NCBI RefSeq assembly: GCF_001625215.2 | Contig: NC_030386.2 | Span: forward strand, 21,732,545-21,796,544 | Length of the DNA stretch: 64,000 nucleotides | Direction of reading: 5' to 3' | Source of the DNA: Daucus carota subsp. sativus | Lineage: Eukaryota > Streptophyta > Magnoliopsida > Apiales > Apiaceae | Shown here: positions 37,205-48,500 of the stretch, piece after piece | How positions within the stretch are numbered: the first letter of the stretch is position 1 | Layout: each line of letters opens with the position of its first letter | Notes under the pieces: model-generated | Database searches by the model: none | Seen by the model: the letters and a program-made list of their open reading frames with translations, nothing else | What the model was told of the DNA's origin: nothing | Translations under genes and position numbers: made by a program

Positions 37205-37251
37205 TATATATAGGTGTAATCACAGAGTCACTGTCTGTAACAAAACCCTAA
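37205..37251 (-). promoter_or_regulatory. Possible PABP promoter: telo-box and TATA-like run
   Basis: AAACCCTAA is at 37243-37251 and TATATATA at 37205-37212, about 260-310 bases upstream of the PABP start codon. Telo-boxes are typical of promoters of translation genes. The motifs are seen; their function is inferred. Confidence 0.45.
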
Positions 37252-37259
37252 CAGTGTGA

Positions 37260-38470
37260 CAAGAATCCTGAGACGATGAAATCTAGACCGTCCAAACAGG
37301 CGTTACTGTCGTGTAACTGCCTTGACAGGTTGGATCGCACTTCTACTTGTGCACACGGTTTACTTAGACCTCCTTCAATATTAATCAATATTGAAATCGT
37401 TTTCTAATAAATCTCGTAGATATTGGTAATTTCAACCAATAAAATGTTTGGTAAAAAATTAAATTAAGATATTGTAAACTAAAATTATAAGAAAAATGAA
37501 AAAAACTATATATTTTTTATTATAATAGTCTAAAATATTAATAATATATTATTTTTAAAATATACATAATCATCGTAGCCAATTATACTAGGTACCGTAT
37601 GTTACAAATTCAACAAACTTCACTGATTTTGTTCTTTGCGTGTCAGTTGACGAGGGCTAATTTCCATCGAGTAGGTCTTTTGTCCAGATATTTGCTTTTT
37701 TTAAAGAAGAAGCATTTCCGGTACTGTTTCATCTATTTTCCGACCAAGAATCTCTAGAAAGTTTACCCTGCCGCAGATGTAAGCGGTTCAAGTCCCCCTT
37801 CGTACTACCAAAAAAAATGAGATTCTTGCCGAATCTGAGTTTGCCTCCAAAGTTTTCGGGTTGATAGCCATGGTTGCGAATGGTCATATGTAAGCAAAGA
37901 GTACTTAATGAATTAATTATCAAGTAAGTCATTTAAATGGGCTAAATAAATCAAGTTAGTCATTAATCTAAAAACAATATCCAAGAGGTCATCAAAGTTA
38001 GTTACGGGTACATACAGTTAATTATACTCAATATTTAATTGCGAAAAAGACTGATGTATTAAAAAATTTCTTGCTTTGTTGATTATTCGTCAAGAAAATA
38101 ATCATTTCATTTCAATCAAATTTACACTAAAACTTGTAGTTGTGTTATTTGTTTTAAATTACCATACTATTCCTTTAAAATTATATATAGATCTCAACTG
38201 ACCCAAACATATAACCTAAACATTTTGATATTTCGTGTATTCAAAATTTAGTTTTATTTCTCGTTATGGTTCTTTATATTGCTGTGAAAAAAATCTATAA
38301 AATTATTAATTTGTATTCACACCCCTCTACAAATGAATCCAAGATTGATGTGCGGTAAACATAACAGGTTAGAGCTGATTCTAAACATTTCACTGAGTTT
38401 AAGTCGATTTTATGATATGTGTACCGTTTGATAAATTGAACTTTTTTTTTAAGAGTGCGTGTGAAAAAGT
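37260..38470. other. Intergenic upstream of PABP
   Basis: AT-rich, with no gene. A tRNA-like T-arm word, GCGGTTCAAGTCCCCC, lies at about 37781-37796 within a stretch ending CTACCA. It could be the 3' part of an old tRNA-derived sequence, but the rest of a cloverleaf was not found. Confidence 0.35.
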
Positions 38471-38477
38471 TTGAGAG

Positions 38478-38723
38478 TTGAGGAAAGTGGCGTTAAACAC
38501 ATCTAATCCCCTACCTGAAAAATATTTTCATGCTAGGATCAAGGACATAACGCCTGCAAAGACACAACTTCGATTCAAACATATTAAAATTGATGCAATA
38601 TATCATTTTATAAAACACCCAATGAAAATATGTTTTCATGTGTTGGCAGAATGTCCCTTTGTCAAAGCATGTTGGGATTGCACTAAATTTAGAGCCCCTG
38701 CTAAGATTGGTGGATGCTTTTAG
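38478..38723 (+). pseudogene. LINE reverse-transcriptase C-terminal fragment
   Basis: The frame contains CFHVLAECPFVKACWD, which resembles the zf-RVT motif (H-x-L-x-x-C-x-x-x-x-x-x-W) near the C terminus of plant LINE ORF2 proteins. The upstream part has PEKYFHARIKDITPAKTQLRFK, which I cannot align further. No reverse-transcriptase core or poly(A) tail was found, so it is a small degraded piece. Confidence 0.5.
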
Positions 38724-39236
38724 GCTGGCTGGAACGGCTATATTGTTAACTTGATGAGATGAGAGGTATATCTTGTCATGAATGCTAGAAAATTTGGAGA
38801 TAAGAATTAACTTAGTCTCAAAAATTGAAGGAGTGTCTGCATCAATTATATGAGTGTTGGCTCACAACAACTTTGGGATAGTGGAAGAAGACGCGAAAAT
38901 GTTCAAAGTCCCTCGAATGCGGCTGCCTTGAACGAATCCCATTCGTAAGATCGTTAACAAATCTTAGCTATTCGTTGGACCCGGGGCGCCGTTGAATGTA
39001 GATATCGTGAGCGTTTCCATTATGTGTTTTTCTTAGTGATGTGGATGAAATCGAAGTGTGGGTTAAATCATAAAGGTGTGATTACACAAATTTTTATAAT
39101 ATGAAACTCAACTTTGTTTGTGATGGAAGAGAACATGCATGTTCAAATTTGGCAGATTTGTGTAAGATGAGCGTTGACTTTGTTTGTGATGAAAGGGGTC
39201 ATGCAAGATCAATTTTACAAGTATATTTTTTTTTTA

Positions 39237-39460
39237 GAACATGAAATATTGCTCTTAAGATAGATAAAGTAAAAGAATGACAAGTAAAATTGCTTTTGAG
39301 AACATGAAATATTGCTCTTAAGTCTTAAGATAGATAAAGTAAAAGAATGCACTAAGGTGACCGGTAGAACAAGTAACTTCACATACTTAGTTTGGTGTAA
39401 CTTGTTCCAGCGCTGGAACAAGTAACTTCACATAGTCATAGTCTTAGTTTGGTATAAATT
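39237..39460. repeat. Clustered direct repeats with a perfect 24-base palindrome
   Basis: Copies of GAACATGAAATATTGCTCTTAAG, continuing into AGATAGATAAAGTAAAAGAATG, lie at 39237-39279 and 39299-39349. Copies of GAACAAGTAACTTCACATA lie at 39367-39385 and 39416-39434. At 39400-39423 ACTTGTTCCAGC is followed directly by its exact reverse complement. The last part looks like a small MITE whose ends are GAACAAGT and ACTTGTTC. Confidence 0.8.
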
Positions 39461-39831
39461 ATTCAAAACCCGTTGTATAACGTCTTGACGATATTATTTA
39501 AGAATGTAAGGATCTTGAAAAAGGCTTATCATAAGTTCTTTTTGCTATTTGTTAAACAATATGCTAATAGAATAACTTATACTTTACCTAGAATTCTTAT
39601 TTATATTTATGTTCGTGTGCTTTTTTTTTTTAAATATCAAATTATTTAAAATTAGAAATACAATAAAACTAATTTGAAACAAAAACTAAAAAAAATTATA
39701 TTTATAATTAAGTGAAAAGGCCCCGTGGTGCTTTTCTATCGTGAATTGCCCAATTGGCACGATATTAAAAAATGATCCTCATTGTCACTCTAGAACGCGG
39801 CTTCAATTAACTTTTAATATTTTTCACCCTA

Positions 39832-40108
39832 AACGACATACTAAGTGGCGTTTCATGTTTGATGGGTTTGAATTTTGTGGAGAGAGAGGGAAATTGAGTC
39901 TCGATGAATAGAGATAAGCGAGGAGAGGTTGTGCAGAGAGAGACTAAAGAGAACGTAGAGAGAAAAGATGGTGTTGCAGAGACTGCCATTGTTGAAAGAG
40001 GTGAGTGCTTGTAAGCTTGAACGCCAACCGAAGTCGCGTTAGCTCAGTCAAAAGCCTAAACGCCAACTGATGTGGCGTTTTGAGCTAAACACCGGCCGAA
40101 GTCACGTT
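39832..40108. repeat. Four copies of a 21-base near-palindrome (AACGCC..GGCGTT)
   Basis: Copies at 39832-39852, 40020-40040, 40059-40079 and 40088-40108 follow the pattern AAC-G/A-CC-x-x-C-C/T-GA-A/T-GT-x-x-CGTT. In the third copy the arms AACGCCA and TGGCGTT are exact. The last three are separated by related GCTCAGTC/GAGCTAAAC spacers, so they form an array. The surrounding family is unknown to me. Confidence 0.65.
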
Positions 40109-41184
40109 TTGGATTGACACTCAGAGTCATAATCAGGGCGCGTGACTAATAGGACCATTAGTCATTGTGACTAACCGGACCAACGCCCTATAATTAACAG
40201 CTTCATATCAATCTGAAATGAAAATTTTATAAATACAATCGGGTCAAGTTAAAATCACTTAAAATTGAATAAAAATTGAAAATTAAAGTGTTTATAAATG
40301 AAATTCTAATTTCGGGTCAATCGGATGATTTTCGGAACAATTTGGGGTTTTGTCTCAATAAATCGGATTGCGAGTTCGGATCAGGTTCGTGTCTGATATT
40401 ATCACCCCTTTATTGCCATCCCATCTCAAATGTAAAATTAGGCCAAACTCATAGCATTAAGTTGTATTCAAAGCGTTAAGCCCGGTCTCATTCTCCTTGA
40501 GGCAAACGAATTCAAACACGAAACAAGCAGGAAATAGGAAATCGGAAGATGATAAATATCTAAAGAAAAAGAAGACACGAGAAGAAATTATACTCTAACC
40601 TTCCCAACCCACCGGTGAATGGTGACCAGACAAACAAAGTGGCTGCATGGTCCACTCTGTAACTTGCATACTTCAAACTACAGTCCCCACTTCACAATAC
40701 GCCTCAATAAGTTAGGTACTATATCCAACCACATTAACACCATGTATTTCCATTTGCATACCCTCCCATTATAATACCAAGATTTACTTATTTATCAGAG
40801 ATATTCTCTAAAACGATCGAATATAATATTTTTTAATGATTATGAATAAATTATTTTAGAAAGCGATTGTAATTTGTAAAAGACCCGAACAAGCAGTTTA
40901 TTTATTTCACAGTCTACAACAAAGATAATACTCTAGTAGAGTTGAAGCAAAAGTAAGCAATCTCGAAACTTGATGGTCGGAGTTGAATAATACTATTACA
41001 CCGATCCACTTGCTTAATAGATTGCCACTTTGACTCAAACTCCCCTGAACCTCGACTTAAACCCCAGATTTATACTTACATTTCTTACATTCACATGCTT
41101 AATGTGATTGATTCTCCTACCCCTTTCTAACAAGTACTCAACACCCTTCACACACTTGCTTTTACTTTTTCAACTAGATTTCTC

Positions 41185-42463
41185 ATGGACTCTTTGATTT
41201 TCTCTTTTTCTCCGGCCACCATCTCCGCCGTTGATAGATATCCCCAGATACCCTCATGCATATTCCGGCCAAGTATCGGTCGTCTCTCTCGCCGGAGATT
41301 GTTGTTCTCTGATTCTCGACGGTGTTATGTGGCTCTTCCTTCGCTTGTGTCTGCCTCTACTAATTCTCTCCCGGTTTGTGTTCTTTCTTTTACACCAATT
41401 GTTTACACAACTATGTATGTATATGTGTGCATTTTCTTTATTATGTTTTTTTTTTGCTGATTTGAGTGATAAAAATGTGATATGTCACTATTTGTAGGGA
41501 TATGATTTTGTCTTCTTTCCGCTCTCTAATCAGCTTGTTTAGTTTTGACATTACTAAGATAATTAGTTGTGGAAGTCTTGGACAGGGGTTTAGGATTTTG
41601 TTCATTTGGATGTTAGGGTTTGGGAAGAATTGACAGAAACTAATAGAAATTAGAGAGGTTTGGGGAGCTTCTAGCCTGAGGAATATAACAGCTCAATTAC
41701 TCTCCTGAGTTCGAGGATTTGTTAAGGAAGTTTGATAATTCCTTTTTTATGTGCGGTTTTGCATGTGGAACTTGCATATTACTAGACCTGACAATTTGAT
41801 GCACAACACGAAAGCACAAACACGATACGAAAAGTTAGTGTTTGGGTTTCGATTATTGGTATTTGGTACACAAATACGAAAGTAATACGAAAGTACACGA
41901 ACATGAAAGCACACAGTGAATTTAGTGTCGGATACGGGTTTACATTTCATATACACGAAAGTACACAATATCAATATATTTTCAAATAAATATATTTTTA
42001 TTTAATATATATATAATATAGGGCATTGCTCAAAACAGAACACCCTTAAAAGAAGAACAAAGAAGAACACTTTGGAATCGAACATAGAATCTCATCTAAA
42101 ACTTGAATTAAATTTGTAAATTTAAGCTAATTAACCATTTATTATGAATAATAATAGTATCTAGCATGTTTAACAACAATTATGGATTAAAAATAACATG
42201 ATTCTATGTGATATTAATCATGTAAAGAATATATACATGATTCTATTCTGAATTCTGTTTTGGATTCTAATCTGGATTCTATAATATTTCATATTAATAA
42301 TTTGGATAGATTTGGATGTTAGATTTCATATATTAAGTTTAGTTAGTGCTTAACTATGTAATTATAATCATAACAAATCAATATTTATGAAAGAAAAAGT
42401 GTTATGATAGTGTTCTGTGTTGTTCTTTTTTTTAAAGTGTTCTGTGTGGAGTGCAACCCATAT

Positions 42464-42494
<31 letters not shown>

Positions 42495-42544
42495 ATATAT
42501 ATAAATCACTACAAAGTTGTGCATAATCGAATGCAAATATAAAA

Positions 42545-42591
<47 letters not shown>

Positions 42592-45500
42592 CGTAAATAG
42601 TACATAAAAATGTATTTTGAATATATATATATTAATTGAATTTTATTAATATATTTATATTAAATGTACATGAAAGTGACACGAAAAGTTCGTGACACGT
42701 TTTGGAACAGATACGGGTTTGGGACACGAATCCTAAAAGAGCCGGGTGTGGGTTTCACCTTTAGGCACACAAAATACGAAGTACTCCCTCCATTCCGATG
42801 AATTGTATACGTTACTTTTTGGCACGCTTTTTAAGACTCCTTTAAAGTATAGTTCCAAAATATTTTTAATTTTTTTTTCTGAATAAAAATTTGATGTTTA
42901 AACTTTTATTCAAAAAAAGAAAATTGTAAAAAAACATTATTAAACTATATTTTATTGAAGTCTTGAAATGCGTGCAAACAGTGAACGTATACGTCCTGTT
43001 GGGACGGAGGTCGTACATGGGAGTACATGATATGATTGACAGGTCTACATGTTACCCTCAGCAGCTAACATGCGTATCTTCTGAACAAAAATGGAATTGA
43101 GACATTGTCCATTGCACCAGCTATGTTATGACTTATCATGCATCTCTGATATATGCAAATGGATGATGCTTATTGTCTTGCATAGCACATGGTTTTCTCT
43201 TCTACAAGATGCACGTCTTTTTCATGTGTTTTTTATGTGGATACTAGGCTCTCCTTCCACATTGCGTATTTTGGTCCTTTTTCTTTGACAAGATTCCAAA
43301 TATTTAAACATGTGGAATCTTAGGAAATTTTATTGTTTGTGTGTGTTTAACAGCAACATCTAACGATGTCATTAATCAGTGTTTGCGTTGTAAACTGAGT
43401 GTGTTTGCGTATGTTAAACTGAGTGTGTTACTGTTAGCACCTAACAGTTCCTTTAAGAAATCAGAAAAGCAATCATAGCTATTAGCTATCTTCTTAGTCA
43501 CTAGCATCACTATCCTCGCCCTTTGCTTCTCTCTTCTTGAGCATACATGTGGTGTGGTGGTTTCTTTATCTTCTGATATTTCCTATTTGGAATTGTTATG
43601 CTGATCATGCCCCTATTATCGTGCAAAATTCTACAGCCAAAAGATGGAAACTATACCGTGGGTGATTTTATGACCAAGAAAGCGGATTTACATGTTGTCA
43701 AGCCCTCAACCAGTGTTGAGGATGGTAAATTTTTCTTGTCAACTTTCTTTTCTGTAATAAATCACTTTTTTATATATTTTCTCATTTCCTAGTGCTTCTG
43801 TAACAGCACTTGAGACTCTTGTGGAGAAAAGAATTACCGGGTTTCCTGTGGTTGACGATGACTGGAAATTGGTAACTCTATCATCTTTGTTTCTTATTTC
43901 CTATTGTATACATTGTTATGTGATCCCTACTATTCAGTTTGATAAATGTTTAAGAACTAAAGTTAAGTATCTAGTTAGCTGTTGCTTACAGTTCTTACTT
44001 CTGAGGATCATCTGTACATTTTTTATTCACATCCTATCTTTTCCCCCCTCTCCCGCTTGTTTATCGGATCTTTTTTTCTTTTTCTTTTTGATGTCTTGTT
44101 TATTGGATCTTGATGTAAACTTTAAGGGGCCACATGAAGTAAGTCATTTCTCCTTAAAGGGCATAAAGATTAGTACATTATGATCATGTAAAAACCTTAA
44201 GTATCTACTAAATGAAGGCAAAGGTAGTAGATAGAAACTGCATTTTATGTCTATTATATATAGTGTACCTATTACCTGATGGTCCCTGGTTTATGTAATG
44301 ACTATTTAGCAATCCTTTGGCTTGACAGCGCTCCCTGCTGTACTTTAAAATTAAAATTATGTAGCCAGGATGACTGTTGCTATAGTATTTTGCATACCAT
44401 CATTGCGCCTTGGAAGTAGGCAGAAGTGATTCTTTTTAGACTGCATGTAGAAGTTCTTTTGCACTACGCAATAAAGGGCAACTGTTACTGTTTTCTGTAA
44501 GTTACAAAGAGTTTTATAATTTATTTTGTGTGTAGGGTATATTTTTCTATATTAAGTAATCTCTATATTGATGTGCATCAAGTGACCCTTGCTAATATCA
44601 AAATTAAATATCAGAATGTCTATCTCTTACATTTAATCGGATTCAAATAACTGATGAATCACCAAGTTCTAATGAAGTTCCTCTGTCGTACTGTAAAGCA
44701 ATTCCTGCTATTCCGGGGATTGAAGTGCAACTTGTCACATTTTTTTTCTTGTAGAAATTAAATAGAAAACAGAATCAGCAACTACAATAAATTCTTAATG
44801 TCAGAACTCAGACCCTTACATATGTTTACAGCGCAGAACATTCTGACTGAAAGAGAATCTGTCATATGTGCAGTTGACCACTTTGTACTGAAATTATTGT
44901 CAAAAGGATTTAACACTTAGTTACCTTGACAAAATGTTTATTAATTTTTTACAGGTTGGGGTCGTATCAGATTATGACTTGTTAGCACTTGATTCTATAT
45001 CAGGTAATAAGAACTTCTCTTCCCAAAGTCTGATGGCTGTTTGCCCTCTGTCATATGTGATTTAATTTAGAATTATTTGCATTTAACACCCCTTAAATTT
45101 GGTCAAAATCACTTTGGTTCCAAAGTCAATTGACCACATATCACATTTTTCAAGTTATGGCTTTTTGCATCTTTTTTAAATGAAAATACACAAAAGGACT
45201 GCAAAGTGCAGTACTGCAGTGCGAAGAAAGCATGAGTATGTGACCTATCAACTAGGAAAATAAGTAAAGTGATTTTGCCTTCAATATCAAGGAATGCAAA
45301 TTGCCAACTGCTACTCGGTCTTTAATTGATAAATAGATACAGAATCTCTTAACTCCAGTTGCTCTGATGAACGAGAGTAAAGTTGTGATCCCACCCCCAT
45401 ATATAAAAACAAGAAAATAGTGATAGATGGATAAGTGTAGAGAGAAAAGTATAATAAATGTCAACACGCTCCTTCTACCAATATTGTGATATATTTTATG

Positions 45501-48500
45501 GTCTCCAACCTGTGATGGTTTTAACTTTTAAGCCCGGATTCCATCAATGTTTATTGTAAAGCAAAAGACAACAAAGGAAATAAAATGTAATTAAAAATAA
45601 AAATATCGCAGAGAAAGAACGATGACAAGCCATTTTCATCTAGCTAGTTTAGTCATCAACATCTGCAGACTGCAATAAAGGTCCAAGCACTGGCAATGAC
45701 TACAGTGCTGGCATTGGATCTGGGATGGTGGTGGAACTGTGGTAGTTTGGTAGATGGCCATTAATTTGAATGAGTGTAGTGTATCCATTGGATGCGGGTA
45801 TGCGCCAGTTTTAAATGTAAGCTGTACTTGTGAATTATGAAAACAAAGTTTCATTTAAGGGACCTAAAAATTTGCTTATGATTGCAATAAAGGAGAAAGA
45901 ACAATTGGGCATTAATTTGTAGAAAGGATGGAATTGGAAAAAAAAAACTAAAATTAAGTCCACAGGGTATCTTGCTTTAAGTGCAAGAGAACAATTGGGC
46001 ATTAATTTGAAGAAAGGATGGAATTGGGAGAAAAAAACTAAAATCAAGTCCACAGGGTATCTTGCTTTAAGTGCAAGAGTTCTTCCCTTTTTATATTTAT
46101 TCATTATCATTGCTTTATTTTTGAAAACCAGTTCTTGATTTCATAGTCGACTTGTCAATACATGTAATTATATGTCAACAGTTTTATGAGGCTATGAGGT
46201 ACTGACACTCTGCAACCTTTCCTATTTATGTATCTTAGGTGCAGGTCATGCTGACACAAATCTGTTTCCTGATGTAGATAGTACTTGGAAAGTAAGTAAG
46301 AAGTGACCTGTCTAGTAAAATTCCAATGCATATATGTTCTATTTTATCTATTAAAATTTCAGATCCATATAATCATGTTAACTTTACAATTCTTGATGTA
46401 AGTTTGAAAGCTCATAATTATTTAGCACTTCCGTTTCAGAAAATGAAATTCTCTTTTCACTTTGGAAATATGTAGATTTGTAATACTTGTGAAAGATGTT
46501 ACTGACCTTCAATCTTGTGGACAATTTGATTCGGAGAACAATATAACGAACGGAGTGTATCTGTCATCATCTTTTTTTTTCCTTCATAAAAACTTAAACT
46601 CGGGGGTGGGGGTTTAATGTGAGGCTATTGTCAATCATAGATAAGTGGAGTAGATACTGTCTGTTAGTATTTGGACGTGCATGCGTGAAAAGTTTACTAT
46701 ACGTGCTTTAAAGAGATTATTAGGCCTGTACTATAGTCATTGGTGTTTTAGGTAACAATTTGTCAGGATTTAAGCTTATGCACTATATCCTCTGCTCTGA
46801 GATTCTTCAATACACTTAACCCTGCCTCGTTTTCATCTTTTTGTGTTGACGATCATCTACACAACCTTACAGCAATCCCATTTTATATGCATGATATTTA
46901 CACAGAACGACATAATTCCGAGAGTAACAGCAGTAGTCTAAAGCTGCTGTCAGCTGTAGTCAATTATAAAGAACTGGAGTAGAAAAATACTTGATGTTTG
47001 TATTTAGACTTGCATGCCGAAATGTTTACTGTGCATGCAGTTAAGTGTTTATAGGCATGTATTACACTAATTGGTGTTTCAGGTAGCAATTTGTTAGGAT
47101 TTAAGCTTATGCACTATTTCCTCTATTGACTATTTTGAGATTCTTTATTACACTTAAACCCTGCCTTATTTTCATTTATAATTTTTTTTTTGTGTGTGTG
47201 TTGCGGATTATCTGCACAACTTTAGATACCATTCCAGTAGACAACAGAGTAGTATACTAGTCCCCATTACGGAAGACATATTACTGCTCGTAAGATGAAG
47301 ATATCCCCAAAAGAGGTTTACTTATGCTGCAAGAACAAAAATATGCATGAAATTTACACACCACCAAAATTATACAGTATACAATATCTGTTTTCAGGAC
47401 ACTCCAATTTTGTTTTGGTACCAATGTTGACAAGACATGATGGGTGTGGGTTATGATATTTTAGTCCAATCCTTCATCATTGAAACCAGACATATCATTT
47501 TACTTTTTACCTCGATTTCTCCGGTTCTTTTGGCTCCCTCATCCTTCTGATTCTCTCAATAGTCAGGATTCTTCACTCTTCCATTGCAAGACCATTTGCA
47601 CATCAAATCACCACTGCAAATCTCTATTTTTGATTGGCGTTCTCCACATCCATGTTGCTCTTTCGACAAATAACATATCCACCCCAGAAGGAACACCATG
47701 AAGATAATTATTATAACTCTCGTACAAGAAGATGTTTAAGCAGAGAGAATTTTAAGGAGCAGAGATCGAGCTAAATGATATTGAAGTTTTTATGTTGTCG
47801 AGCTTATTGATATCTAGTGACTAGTGTCTGTCTACAATTATAGGAATTGATCTAGGTAAATTGTTTCATTTAAGAATGTGGTGTGTATCTGTTTATATTA
47901 CAGAATCGTTGTCACTAGTTTTATACTTTGCAAGAAAGCACAGGCTTTGTCGTACATTGCGAGTTGCACCATGGAATTGACCTTGAAATAGTATAAGTTT
48001 CATGAACCTTTGATGGTAAATTTTGGATGAGAGAATACCCATTCAGTGCACCTTTGTCAGCTGTATACACTTCCATTTGTAGGATTTTTAGGGAGAAGCT
48101 TGTGTGGACTGTTTTGTGGATGAAGCTTATGACATGTTTTTAGAAATTATTAATAGTTAACTTAATCAAGTCTCACATACCAACAGTGACGAGGCCAAAA
48201 GTCTTTTCGAGTGAGGGAATCAAATAATTTTATTTCCTAATGAAATACTAATGCACAAGTGGTGCAAGCTCTAGTGTTACGATAATAAACTGGGGTGCTG
48301 AAATAAAATATATTTTGTAATTATAAACAAAAGAGTAGATAGCAAAAGCAAAGTAACAAACAGATGACAAATATGAACTATATTATCTCAGGGTATAAAA
48401 CTACAAAAAAAAAAAAACATTTGATATTAATTTTTTAAAATGTGTTGTCTTTAACTAACTGAAATTTTTGTATAAGAAATCATTGGACTAAAATGAATCG

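Noticed and set aside
37763..37815. Possible tRNA gene near 37780
   Set aside because: Only a T-arm-like GGTTCAAGTCC word; acceptor, D-arm and anticodon arms could not be formed.
42783..43015. CRISPR-like or regulatory hairpin in CBSX intron 1
   Set aside because: The structure is explained by a Stowaway MITE with TA target.
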